A stretch of DNA of 64,000 bases from Planctomycetota bacterium (GTDB lineage: Bacteria; Planctomycetota; Phycisphaerae; WQYP01), in NCBI GenBank assembly GCA_021805985.1, contig JAJZDN010000014.1, forward strand, positions 16,402-80,401, in the 5' to 3' direction. This document shows, piece after piece, positions 33,231 to 41,645 of this stretch. The notes below the pieces were generated by a model that ran no database searches, was not told the DNA's origin, and saw only the letters and a program-made list of their open reading frames with translations. The translations under genes and the position numbers were made by a program. Position 1 is the first letter of the stretch. The number at the start of each line of letters is the position of its first letter.

Positions 33231-35771
33231 ATGAATGATTTGCCGCTGGCGGCTATGAATTTTTCAGATCCAGTCATGCTGCTGGGCCTTCTGGCGGCTG
33301 GCATTCCCGTGCTGCTGCATCTGTTGAACCGCGTGCGATCGCCCATTGTACGCTTTCCGACGCTGCGCTTTTTGCGCGTCACAGCCCAGAAAACATCACG
33401 CAAACGGCAGGTCCAGCAATTTGTGCTGCTGCTTTTGCGCATGGCGGTTTTTGCCATGATCGCCATGGCCATTGCCGGCCCCCTGGTCCATGGCGGATCG
33501 CCCTTCGCGGCGTATGGCATGGTGTTATTATTGCTGGGCGGTATTGCCGTGCTGGCGGTGATGACCGTCATATTCAGCAATGCTTTGGATCAACGCAAAA
33601 CCGCTGGTGCTGCGGCTGCACCGACCGCTGGTATAAAAGATCCTCCGGCTCCGGCGGAACGCAGGCCCAGCCTGTTGTGGCCGGTGATTTTTATGCTTCT
33701 GGGCCTGGTTGCGGCCGTCGCTGCCATCTTGGGTCTGGGGACTGACAGCCTTTTTCCCAATGTCGGTACCCATTTCAACGGGCAATCCACCGCGTGTGTG
33801 ATAATTTTGGATAATTCGCAGTCCATGCTGGTTCAGGATGGCACACACACTCGTCTGCAAACCGCGATTGATCAAACCCGTGATCTTCTTGGACAAAGCC
33901 TCACGCCATCGCGTATGGCTGTGCTGCTGACGAATCCGGGCAGCAGTCCCGTTCCGGATCATCTGGGCAGCGATCGTGTGGCGCAGATCGCCCCATTGAA
34001 CGCGGTCAAAAGCACCGGCCGAGCATTACCCCTGCGGCAGTTGATCGCCCAAGCGGTAAACTTGCTGAAAAATTCTATCCGGCCCAACCGCATGCTGATT
34101 ATTATTTCAGATTTCGCGGGGCCAGCGGCATCCGATACTGGCATGTTTGCCCCACTGAAAAAAGTGCCGGGAATTCAGTTGGTCCTTATGCCGCAGGCAA
34201 CCGGCACGCCGGATGATGTGGCCATCGCGCAATGGGGTATTAAGCATGGTGCGGCAGTCGTGGGGGCTACGGTCCGTTTCCGCGGAACCGTCATTAACAA
34301 TGGTGCCACAGCCGTAGCACCGCGGTTCGGGCTGAATGTGGATGGAAAAAAAGCCGCCAATACCGAGGCCCGCGCTACATTAGGGCCGGTCGGCACCGAT
34401 TCCAGCCGCGCCAATATTACCGTGACGTATCAGCTAAGAGAGCCGGGCCTTCACCGCTTTACTCTTACCGAATCAGACAGCAGCCATGCCATGGCTTGGG
34501 GTGATCGCCGCAGCTTAATATTGCCGGTAAAAAATAAGATACGCGTGCTGGTGGCCGGAAATCAGCCGCAGCTTGCGGGTGCATCCACAGCTTTTTATGT
34601 GGATGCGGCGCTGGCACCGTTTTCCACGGTCGGCCCCGCGGGTGCCAAGCCGACATTATGGAGCATTCAACCGACGTACCGTTCCTACACCGCCGTGCCG
34701 GCGATGAGTTTGTCCTCTTATGCGGCTGTGTTTATTTGCGACGTACCGCGGATTTCACCCCAACTGGCACAAAAGTTACACCGATTTGTGGTAGGTGGCG
34801 GACGGTTATGCTGGCTTTTAGGCCCCGCGGTTGATGCCCACAACTACAACGCCGTGGCCGCGGGAAGTCTCCAATTATTGCCGGGAGAAATTTCCGGACC
34901 CGTGAGCAGTCAAACGGGGGCGGCGGTGAACTGGGTGGATGTGAAAAGCCACATTTTTGCCGGTTTATTTCAAACCCAGGAGCCATTCCAGCGCATTGTG
35001 GTTGTGGGGCGGTGGAGTTTGCCGGGAAATTCGCCGGTCATTGGCAAGGTGCTGTCACGTCTGCGTGATGATTCGCTGTTGCTGGTGCAGCATTCGTTGG
35101 GGCATGGGCGGGTCTACACGTTCTTAACCGCCCCCGGCGGCGGCTGGAGCAACATCGCGTCCACCAATGCATTTTTACCGATGATGGTGCGTATTGCCTT
35201 GGGCAATGCGGCGGCCAGTGCGGGCATTACGTCCTACTCACCGGGAAGGGCTGTGCCAATTCATGTACCAACCAGGAACTCTCGTCTGTCGATTAACGTT
35301 ACAGCGCCGAAGTCTCATACGCCGGTAAATGTTTCGGCCTCGCGCACGCCCGACGGCCGCCTGGTGTGGCGATTTACCGGTGCCCAACGTGCCGGCGTGT
35401 ATCACTGGCAGAGCTTTAATGGCAAATATTCTGGTGAATTTATCGTCAACGTACCATCGGGTGAGGCGGATTTACACCCGGTCGGTGCGACGGTGTTGGC
35501 CAAAGAGGCCCCGAAAAAACAGACAGTTTTTATCGCCGCCACTGCCAAAAAATTAGTAGCGGAACTGGCAAAAACCAGCGAAGGAAATTCCCTGATGCCG
35601 GGAATTCTTGCCCTGGTGATGATTTTAGCAATTGTTGAAGCTCTTCTGGCCAACCGTTATAAGCCGGTCAAAATCACGCCGGAGCAACAATTTTCCCAAA
35701 ATGGTCGCCCGGATGCCGACGTTGAAGATGACCGCACCAGCAGCGCGGCCCTTGAAGCTTTAGCCCAGTAG
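33231..35771 (+). CDS. BatA-like membrane protein with vWA domain
   Basis: 846 residues. N-terminal BatA segment with a helix and 'LLHLLNRVRSPIVRFPTLRF', then 'QQFVLLLLRMAVFAMIAMAI'. A vWA domain starts at about residue 187 ('VIILDNSQSMLVQDG', MIDAS present). A beta-rich stretch (about 320-420), a Rossmann-like 'FICDVPRISPQLAQKLHRFV' region with 'GGGRLCWLLG', and a last helix near residue 790 follow. Start chosen for GGAAAGG 6 bases upstream. Probably works with the DUF58 protein at the membrane. Confidence 0.88.
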   Translation: MNDLPLAAMNFSDPVMLLGLLAAGIPVLLHLLNRVRSPIVRFPTLRFLRVTAQKTSRKRQVQQFVLLLLRMAVFAMIAMAIAGPLVHGGSPFAAYGMVLLLLGGIAVLAVMTVIFSNALDQRKTAGAAAAPTAGIKDPPAPAERRPSLLWPVIFMLLGLVAAVAAILGLGTDSLFPNVGTHFNGQSTACVIILDNSQSMLVQDGTHTRLQTAIDQTRDLLGQSLTPSRMAVLLTNPGSSPVPDHLGSDRVAQIAPLNAVKSTGRALPLRQLIAQAVNLLKNSIRPNRMLIIISDFAGPAASDTGMFAPLKKVPGIQLVLMPQATGTPDDVAIAQWGIKHGAAVVGATVRFRGTVINNGATAVAPRFGLNVDGKKAANTEARATLGPVGTDSSRANITVTYQLREPGLHRFTLTESDSSHAMAWGDRRSLILPVKNKIRVLVAGNQPQLAGASTAFYVDAALAPFSTVGPAGAKPTLWSIQPTYRSYTAVPAMSLSSYAAVFICDVPRISPQLAQKLHRFVVGGGRLCWLLGPAVDAHNYNAVAAGSLQLLPGEISGPVSSQTGAAVNWVDVKSHIFAGLFQTQEPFQRIVVVGRWSLPGNSPVIGKVLSRLRDDSLLLVQHSLGHGRVYTFLTAPGGGWSNIASTNAFLPMMVRIALGNAAASAGITSYSPGRAVPIHVPTRNSRLSINVTAPKSHTPVNVSASRTPDGRLVWRFTGAQRAGVYHWQSFNGKYSGEFIVNVPSGEADLHPVGATVLAKEAPKKQTVFIAATAKKLVAELAKTSEGNSLMPGILALVMILAIVEALLANRYKPVKITPEQQFSQNGRPDADVEDDRTSSAALEALAQ

Positions 35772-35841
35772 CAAGGCATTGAACTGGGGAATTAAAGCCT
35801 GCGCACGGCTCCTCGGCGTGCCATCCGTGTCAGGTACGCCA

Positions 35842-35940
35842 TCGTCGCCACTACCTGTAGAGCACCGGATGGTAATCCGGTGGTTGATCCAGTGTCGCCA
35901 ACCAACCACCGGGTTATCACCACGGTGCTCTACGCGACGA
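35842..35940. repeat. 99-base imperfect inverted repeat with tRNA-arm-like stems
   Basis: Left arm TCGTCGC, TAGAGCACCG, GGTAATCCGGTGGTTG; right arm CAACCACCGG, GGTTATCACC, CGGTGCTCTA, GCGACGA. The arms resemble anticodon stems of two tRNAs in opposite orientation, but no acceptor stem or T arm is present. It lies just after the BatA-like gene. Confidence 0.7.
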
Positions 35941-35965
35941 TACCCCGAGAGGCCAAAAATCACGC

Positions 35966-35998
35966 CGTCGCAACCCGGCCATTACTCGCACAGGCTCC
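35966..35998. repeat. dispersed repeat family 2, short copy
   Basis: CGTCGCAACCCGGCCATTAC then TCGCACAGGCTCC, matching the CGCAATCCCGGCCATTACCC / GGACAGGCTCC part of the copy at 20196. It follows the inverted repeat at 35842. Confidence 0.6.
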
Positions 35999-36099
35999 TT
36001 GCATATACCGACCAAGAGCATCCAATGCCTTGGCATGGCCAAGCTTTTCCGGTGCCTGCGGCGACCGTCTTGGGGTGTTGGTAGTTTTCTGGGTAACCG

Positions 36100-36430
36100 G
36101 TGGAAAAATTATCAGTGCCCGTAAAACGGGAGCGATAAATAGGGCTTTCTTATTGTTTTATAAACGCGTTCTTAGCAATTTTCTAACAGGTTCAGAGAAT
36201 CTGACAAGGTTTGCTGACATTCAACCGACGGCTTTTACACGGTAAAAACATACTGTGTATAAATTTGTAAGTATCTATAAAATAATAACTTACATAAAAT
36301 CAACGCACCATTTCCCACAATCTGACAGGGCTTATAACGATGATGATGTTCTTATAGTTTAATTATTAATACGGCCGCCGCCGCCCAGACGTATGGACAT
36401 ACCGCTATAAATTGTGGATAACCTGTTAAT
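36100..36430. other. AT-rich gap with DnaA-box matches, candidate replication origin
   Basis: An AT-rich intergenic region, unlike the rest of the window. It has two full matches to the DnaA-box pattern TTATNCACA on the minus strand: TGTGTATAA at 36254-36262 and TGTGGATAA at 36413-36421. Between them are long A/T runs (36262-36300 and 36350-36371) and the pair GTAAGT/ACTTAC. The DciA-like gene starts (by its 3' end) just beyond. dnaA itself is not in the window, and genes on both sides point towards this region, which is not the usual leading-strand bias. Confidence 0.45.
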
Positions 36431-36955
36431 TCAACCCGTGGTTCTGGCACGATCAACAACTGTTTTTACTTTGAAAATCAGGCCTTTGGTAGCAATTTGC
36501 AGGTGGCGAAGTCCGGGGGTTCCAGGGCGTAGGAGCATATCCACTTCGATCTTTGCGGTGCTGCATGAGCAATAGAGCGTCAGAAGTCCGCGTTGCAACG
36601 GGCCAAAGGCGATGCTGCGCCAGAGCTTTTCCGGCAGGGTAGATTGAAGAGTTTCACTGGCGGTGGCCAGTACGTCGCCGGTTTTGGTCACATGCGTTTG
36701 GAACCATTGCGGCAGAAAATCTCCCAATTTTTCCGGCGGCCGGCGATCAGACCGCGGTGAGAGTGAAATTTTCCTTTGCAGAGTTTTAAGTTGCATGCGT
36801 TCGCGACTGTTACGCAAATCTTCCAATGTGACGCGCTGACGGGAAAGGGCGGATTTCGATGAGGATTTCTTAAATCCAGCCCGGGCCGTACGCAGAGGTT
36901 TGATGGCCGCTGCCGCCGATATCGGATGTTGATGGTTGGATTTATTCGCGGCCAT
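36431..36955 (-). CDS. DciA-like (DUF721) helicase-loader protein
   Basis: 174 residues. Basic N-terminal half, then a DUF721 domain: 'LGDFLPQWFQTHV', 'LPEKLWRSIAFGPLQRGLLT', 'LYCSCSTAKIEVDMLL', 'LQIATKGLIFKVKTVV'. DciA loads the DnaB helicase in bacteria without DnaC/DnaI. GGAGA lies about 7 bases before the ATG. The match is at pattern level and the domain is divergent. Its place beside a DnaA-box-bearing gap fits. Confidence 0.6.
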   Translation of the reverse strand: MAANKSNHQHPISAAAAIKPLRTARAGFKKSSSKSALSRQRVTLEDLRNSRERMQLKTLQRKISLSPRSDRRPPEKLGDFLPQWFQTHVTKTGDVLATASETLQSTLPEKLWRSIAFGPLQRGLLTLYCSCSTAKIEVDMLLRPGTPGLRHLQIATKGLIFKVKTVVDRARTTG

Positions 36956-36995
36956 CAGGAGTTCTCCGTCAATATCCAGAGAGCTTAACGCCTCA

Positions 36996-37271
36996 CTACG
37001 GGTACTTCAAGATTTCTTGGCTATCCTGAATATTATAATAAATGGATGATTGGGCGTCAGGCTGTGGCCAAACACATCCTTTGCAATGGCCAGCCAGCTT
37101 CACACATTCCTGCCAGTGAGTCCAGGCTTTCTGGATTGGCCGTTGCCATGGGCCGGGGATTGCCTGGAACTTCTCGTGCCAGGCGTTCAGCCAGCCGCCG
37201 GCCAGCAGCATTTCGGATTTTCGTTGCGGCGTTGTTGCGGTTCTGTCGGCTGCGCCCGGCGCATCGACCAT
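36996..37271 (-). CDS. possible small protein, unknown
   Basis: 91-residue frame ('GGWLNAWHEKFQAIPGPWQR', 'THWQECVKLAGHCKGC') between the DciA-like and secreted-protein genes. Protein-like composition and a GGGAG 11 bases before ATG 37271 are the only support. The plus-strand frame over the same bases is low-complexity Arg/Pro and is not preferred. Confidence 0.3.
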   Translation of the reverse strand: MVDAPGAADRTATTPQRKSEMLLAGGWLNAWHEKFQAIPGPWQRPIQKAWTHWQECVKLAGHCKGCVWPQPDAQSSIYYNIQDSQEILKYP

Positions 37272-37397
37272 GCGGTAAAACACTCCCGCGGAATGCGGGC
37301 CGCCGGCCCTGCTCCCTCCGAGATTACATTGCGCAAGCCGTGAAGGCGGTTTCCGCGATTTTTCATTCCGGGCTGGTTCCGTTACGAGCGCCTTTTG

Positions 37398-38015
37398 TCA
37401 ATGCGTGGCGGTGGGGATTTCGGCGAGTGCCGCGGTCAGGTTGCTTTTTTCAATCGCAGTCGGGGCCTCCGAAATCGCCCGCTTTAGCCGGAACCGTGCG
37501 ACCGGCCGCCCTTCCACGTTTTCCAATATTGCTACCATCGTATGCCTGTACCGAAATTGGGTTCCGTGCTGTAATGCCGCGATGATTGGTTTCACGCTTG
37601 GCATTCCGATTCGCGTGAGTGCGTTGGCAGCCGGGCTGGCCCCTATAATTACGAGCGGCAGGCCCTTAATAATTCCTTGGGGATAAGGAAAGCTGATGTC
37701 CTTGATCAACCGCGGAACCGCACCCGCGATCCTGTACATTCCCAAGAGGTAGATGGCCGATGCCTTCACGTCTGGTTTGGATGACTTGGCCATTGACAGA
37801 AGAAACATTTCCAATTTACGCCGCCGCAACGTAAGGGGGTAGAGGCACCGCTGTAGGGAATGCTTGCCAGTGGCATTGAGGTGTGCAAGTACATTCTGTG
37901 CAGAAACTGGCGATGCGCCGTTTTTCGCCGGCACCGCACCGCTGGCTGTCGCCACGACGCAAAATAGAAGGCCTATTGCGGCCGGCGACCACAACATCAA
38001 TTTAGAGCTTCTCAT
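37398..38015 (-). CDS. secreted protein with HEAT-like helices, unknown
   Basis: 205 residues. Signal peptide at 1-27 ('AAIGLLFCVVATASGAVPA'), then helices resembling HEAT repeats: 'DVKASAIYLLGMYRIAGAVP', 'ALTRIGMPSVKPIIAALQHG'. AAGGAG is 7 bases before the ATG. Exported helical repeat proteins of this kind are common in planctomycetes; role unknown. The 500-base gap before it (38016-38521) holds only a family 2 repeat. Confidence 0.7.
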   Translation of the reverse strand: MRSSKLMLWSPAAIGLLFCVVATASGAVPAKNGASPVSAQNVLAHLNATGKHSLQRCLYPLTLRRRKLEMFLLSMAKSSKPDVKASAIYLLGMYRIAGAVPRLIKDISFPYPQGIIKGLPLVIIGASPAANALTRIGMPSVKPIIAALQHGTQFRYRHTMVAILENVEGRPVARFRLKRAISEAPTAIEKSNLTAALAEIPTATH

Positions 38016-38453
38016 ATTAGAACTCCTTTCGTTAAAGAAAAATCGACGACCGAACTAACGCCCAAACCCTTTCTGCTCTCCGGCAGGCTAATTAGCCGGT
38101 CCCGCCGGATCTTTAGCAGGAAGGCTAATCTGGCCCGTCCCACCCGACGCAAAATAGATTTGCGGTTTCTTTTTGACATTCCAGCCGACTTGGAAATCCC
38201 AATGGGCGTGGCTCGAGCATACCATGCCGCCCCATTCCATCCAATCGCGGAAAGCACGCGGAAAGCACCGGTCGGGTCATGGCCCGGCAATAGCTCTGCG
38301 GCAATGGATATACTTCAACAAGCCAATCCCGCTGGCGGTTGTATAGAGTGTGGCCATCTTTATTAAACAGACTACAGACTTAAGCGATAAATACCGGGAT
38401 TGTTAAGGTGACACCTGTCCTGTAATCCGTGGAACCCGAGCTGCCTCCGTTGC

Positions 38454-38509
38454 GCCTACGGGACATTTCAGACCCATCGCAATCCCGGCCATTGCTTGGA
38501 CCGGCTCCC
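38454..38509. repeat. dispersed repeat family 2, copy
   Basis: GCCTACGGGACATTTCAGAC, CCATCGCAATCCCGGCCATT, then GCTTGGACCGGCTCCC: nearly the same as the copy at 20196. It sits directly after the stop of the RNase HII-like gene, suggesting a transcript-end position. Confidence 0.75.
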
Positions 38510-38521
38510 GGCGGAATCGCG

Positions 38522-39514
38522 TTACTTTAGTCGCACAATGTCCTGCCGTTGCAGGCCCAGGCGGGAAAATTCAGGCTCGGTTTGCCCCAGCCAGCGCATG
38601 GCGTCGGTGTAATAACCGGCCGTGGGGGCAAGATCAGGAATTTGCAATTTCCACCACTGATTGAACATGAGCATATATAATTCGCGTATATATTTACATA
38701 TCATACTGGCCAGGGCTACCGGCAGAGAGTGTTGCTCCGCTTTTTCCCGGAATATGATCAGTGTGTTTCCCGGAGGGGCGGGGGTTGTAATTAAATACTG
38801 GCTTTCCTGAGGGGATTCCAGCAGGACTTTCAGTGAACAATCGGGAAAGGTGTTCATCAGCAGGCGGGTGTAATGATCGCGACCCCCCTGCTTATCTATA
38901 AACAACAGCAAGTCTGATTTATGGAACCGATCATGCAGATTTCGCGCGTGCATCATGGTGATGCTGGTTAGCACGGAGGCTTTATTATTAGTAGCCGAGA
39001 CCAGGCGATTAAATTCAGGCACATCCAAAACACGGGTCCATAGACCCGCGGGGGGCGTGCTGGCTAAATGGATAGTGTTTTTAAGCATATTGGTGGCAAT
39101 CGCGATCGAACCAGAATCGCCAAACGCGGGCAGCGCCACATTGCTTTGCCAGGGGAGTGCTACGGGAGCCGGGGTACTTATTGCCGGCAGGGAAAGGCTG
39201 TTAAGAAGATTGTTGTAGTCTTCCAGGGGTGCAGAAGTTGCTGAAGTCATCCGCTGAGTTGCCAGCACAGCTCGTTCGAGGTGTTTATTACCGCCAGAAA
39301 GCCGGTGTACCACTTTACTATCGGCAATAATTAATTTTCCAGATTTTACCGGCGGCTTGGCCACCACCGTGGGAGAAAGTCTGTTCCATAATTTCTGCGC
39401 AGCAGTGGTGTCGTTAATATCCAGCGGTTCGGGAAATGTAAACGCCGCCGCCGACACAACCAGCGGCCCCAGCAAAGGCCCGTATCCCGCTTCATCAATT
39501 CCGGCAATCAGCAT
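38522..39514 (-). CDS. RNase HII-like protein, long form
   Basis: The N-terminus 'MLIAGIDEAGYGPLLGPLVV' is the RNase HII active-site segment (Asp-Glu pair); 'LIIADSKVVH' (ADSK, second acidic site) and later 'LLLFIDKQGGRDHY' (third Asp) follow. 'VALASMICKYIRELYMLMFN' resembles the C-terminal RNase HII helix. 330 aa against about 200 usual: an insert of roughly 100 residues lies between ADSK and the third Asp. Whether it cuts RNA-DNA hybrids is likely but unproven. The start matches the family; an ATG at 39556 would add 14 residues. Confidence 0.75.
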   Translation of the reverse strand: MLIAGIDEAGYGPLLGPLVVSAAAFTFPEPLDINDTTAAQKLWNRLSPTVVAKPPVKSGKLIIADSKVVHRLSGGNKHLERAVLATQRMTSATSAPLEDYNNLLNSLSLPAISTPAPVALPWQSNVALPAFGDSGSIAIATNMLKNTIHLASTPPAGLWTRVLDVPEFNRLVSATNNKASVLTSITMMHARNLHDRFHKSDLLLFIDKQGGRDHYTRLLMNTFPDCSLKVLLESPQESQYLITTPAPPGNTLIIFREKAEQHSLPVALASMICKYIRELYMLMFNQWWKLQIPDLAPTAGYYTDAMRWLGQTEPEFSRLGLQRQDIVRLK

Positions 39515-39659
39515 AGCAGGCTTATAATCAGCGGGGCCGCAGAAGGCAAATATCATGAGCTATGATGAGGAAAAATTCTGTGTAGAAAACTTACGCACGG
39601 TGCTCACCTCTGTTTCATTCAAGTCTTTTGGGAAATCACCGGGGCGGATTCCGCTGCCT

Positions 39660-40598
39660 TCACTTTGCAGGTAAGAATCGCTCTTTTTTAAGCCACGCGG
39701 CGCAGGCTTTGGGCCAGCCAGTGGAATCTGTTCCTTTTAATCCCAGGCCAAAGCCGTGGCCGCCGTGTTTGAACTCGATGAGTTTAGCGGGAATGCCGTT
39801 GCGTTTCAGAGCGGCGTAAAAGCGTTTCTCATTCTGATGATTCACAGAATGATCATCATGGGCGTAAAATATAAATGCAGGCGGCGTCAGGGCGCTGACA
39901 TTTAATTCGCTGGAAAAGTATTGGTCCACCTGTAAGGGAGCGTTTTTCCACAGCAAAGAGGCGTGGGAAAGAGGATGAGTAATTCCCGGCATCATGGAAA
40001 TGACTGGATACCCCAGCACCAGAAAATCCGGCCGGGTGCTGATACGATTGAGCTGATTTTTGGCATTCGGGTTTCCGGGTAACCAATGCACGCCGGATAA
40101 CGAAGCGACCGATCCGCCGGCAGAAAACCCCATGACGCCCACATCATGTGAATTAATATGCCATGGCTTGGCGTGGGCACGGACAATCTGCACGGCGCGG
40201 CGTACATCCTGCAGGGGCCAGGGAATGCCGCTGGGCGGAAGTTGGCCTTGAGGCAGGCGATATTTTAGTACAAAGCAAGTCACGCCAAGTTTATTAAACC
40301 ACCGTGCTACGCGATAGCCCTCTAAACCGATGGCTTCTTCCACATACGCCCCGCCGGGGCAGATCACTACGGCACAGCCGCTGGCCTTGCCGGCCGGGGG
40401 AAGATAACTCCGCAGCGTCGGCCAGGGGATTGGACCGCGAATATGTCGGCCCCTGCCCGCGGGATAAAAGGATTTATCCGCACGCTGATTTTTCGGCACA
40501 TTCAAGTGTGGCCAGACGGCAATAACCGGGCGCGTGTTCGCCGAAATAGTGGCGGGTAGAAGCAGCAGGGCCACGACAATTAAGACATATTTGGTCAT
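39660..40598 (-). CDS. secreted alpha/beta hydrolase (acetyl esterase type), first of tandem pair
   Basis: 312 residues with a signal peptide (about 1-21) and an esterase fold: oxyanion motif 'VVICPGGAYVEEAIGLEGYR', nucleophile Ser in 'VGVMGFSAGGSVAS' (GxSxG), acid in 'YAHDDHSVNHQNEKRFYAAL' and catalytic His in 'KHGGHGFGLG'. Such enzymes remove acetyl groups from plant polysaccharides such as xylan. GGAGA precedes ATG 40598. Shares long identical stretches with the next gene. Confidence 0.88.
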   Translation of the reverse strand: MTKYVLIVVALLLLPATISANTRPVIAVWPHLNVPKNQRADKSFYPAGRGRHIRGPIPWPTLRSYLPPAGKASGCAVVICPGGAYVEEAIGLEGYRVARWFNKLGVTCFVLKYRLPQGQLPPSGIPWPLQDVRRAVQIVRAHAKPWHINSHDVGVMGFSAGGSVASLSGVHWLPGNPNAKNQLNRISTRPDFLVLGYPVISMMPGITHPLSHASLLWKNAPLQVDQYFSSELNVSALTPPAFIFYAHDDHSVNHQNEKRFYAALKRNGIPAKLIEFKHGGHGFGLGLKGTDSTGWPKACAAWLKKERFLPAK

Positions 40599-40651
40599 AA
40601 GGTTCTCCATTGAAGGTGTCAGTGGGCTTCATTGGCGATTAACGAATTTTA

Positions 40652-41608
40652 TTATTTCACGGGTGGTAAAAAGTGCATCTGTTGTAACCAGCGGGCGCAG
40701 TCCTTGGGCCATTGCATGGAATCCGTATTTTTTTCCCCCAACCCAAAGCCATGACGTCCGCGCTGGAATTCTACGAGTTTAGCCCCGATGCCGTGGCGTT
40801 TCAGCGCGGCATAAAAGCGTTTTTCGTTTTGATGATTGACGGTTGTATCGTCATGGGCAAAAAATATAAATGCAGGTGGCGTCAGGGCGGTGACATTCAA
40901 TTCGCTGGAAAAATACTTTTCGATGTCTCGCGTTGGATTTTGGCCCAGCAGACGAAGAAATGTTCCCCGGTTGGTAATGGACGGCATCATGGAAATGACC
41001 GGATACCCCAGAACCAGAAAATCTGGACGGGTGCTGAAACGATTCAGTGGATTTCCGGCGTTGGGATTTCCGGGCAACCAATGCACGCCGGCCAAAGAAG
41101 CCACCGACCCCCCCGCCGAGAATCCCATCACCCCAACGCGATGCGGATTAATATGCCACTGCGTCGCGTGAGCGCGGACAATCTGCACGGCGCGGCGTAC
41201 ATCCTGCAAGGGCCAGGGCACGCCGCTGGGCGGAAGCTTGCCGTTTGGCAGGCGATATTTAAGCACAAAGCAACTCGCGCCGCGTTTATTGAACCAACGC
41301 GCCACGCGATAGCCCTCCAGTGACATGGCTTCCACAGCATAGCCTCCACCGGGACAAATCACGATGGCGCAGCCGTTGGCCACGGTTTTTGGCGCGGGAA
41401 ATAGCGTTAACGTGGGCCAGCGCACCGGGTGTATAACGACATCGCCAATGACTTTTCTTATGGTGCGGTCATGCCGCTGGGCTGCGGAAATATGAAGCTG
41501 TGGCCACACGGGAATAATCTGTGGTGCCGCTTCCAGCACATTGTGCGACGGCAGCATGCCCAATAGAAGAAGACCTAAAACCCGCATAATATGTTTTTTT
41601 AAGGCCAT
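40652..41608 (-). CDS. secreted alpha/beta hydrolase, second of tandem pair
   Basis: 318 residues, paralogue of the gene at 39660: same 'GYRVARWFNK', 'CFVLKYRLP', 'WPLQDVRRAVQIVRAHA', 'VGVMGFSAGGSVASLAGVHW' segments, catalytic 'HDDTTVNHQNEKRFYAALKR' and 'GRHGFGLG'. Signal peptide at 1-28. GGAGG lies 5 bases before ATG 41608. About 50 bases separate the two; they probably arose by tandem duplication and serve related acetylated substrates. Confidence 0.88.
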   Translation of the reverse strand: MALKKHIMRVLGLLLLGMLPSHNVLEAAPQIIPVWPQLHISAAQRHDRTIRKVIGDVVIHPVRWPTLTLFPAPKTVANGCAIVICPGGGYAVEAMSLEGYRVARWFNKRGASCFVLKYRLPNGKLPPSGVPWPLQDVRRAVQIVRAHATQWHINPHRVGVMGFSAGGSVASLAGVHWLPGNPNAGNPLNRFSTRPDFLVLGYPVISMMPSITNRGTFLRLLGQNPTRDIEKYFSSELNVTALTPPAFIFFAHDDTTVNHQNEKRFYAALKRHGIGAKLVEFQRGRHGFGLGEKNTDSMQWPKDCARWLQQMHFLPPVK

Positions 41609-41645
41609 CGAATCCTCCAAAAAAGGGTTAAAAATAAGGGTATTC

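Noticed and set aside
35850..35890. tRNA-Thr gene suggested by the anticodon-arm-like sequence
   Set aside because: The anticodon loop is one base short and there is no acceptor stem, T arm or CCA-side sequence; it is treated as part of an inverted repeat.
37046..37585. 179-codon plus-strand open frame
   Set aside because: Low-complexity Arg/Pro/Ala product overlapping a convincing secreted protein on the other strand.
38012..38290. 92-codon minus-strand frame ahead of the secreted protein gene
   Set aside because: It runs over that gene's ribosome site and start and has no recognisable content.
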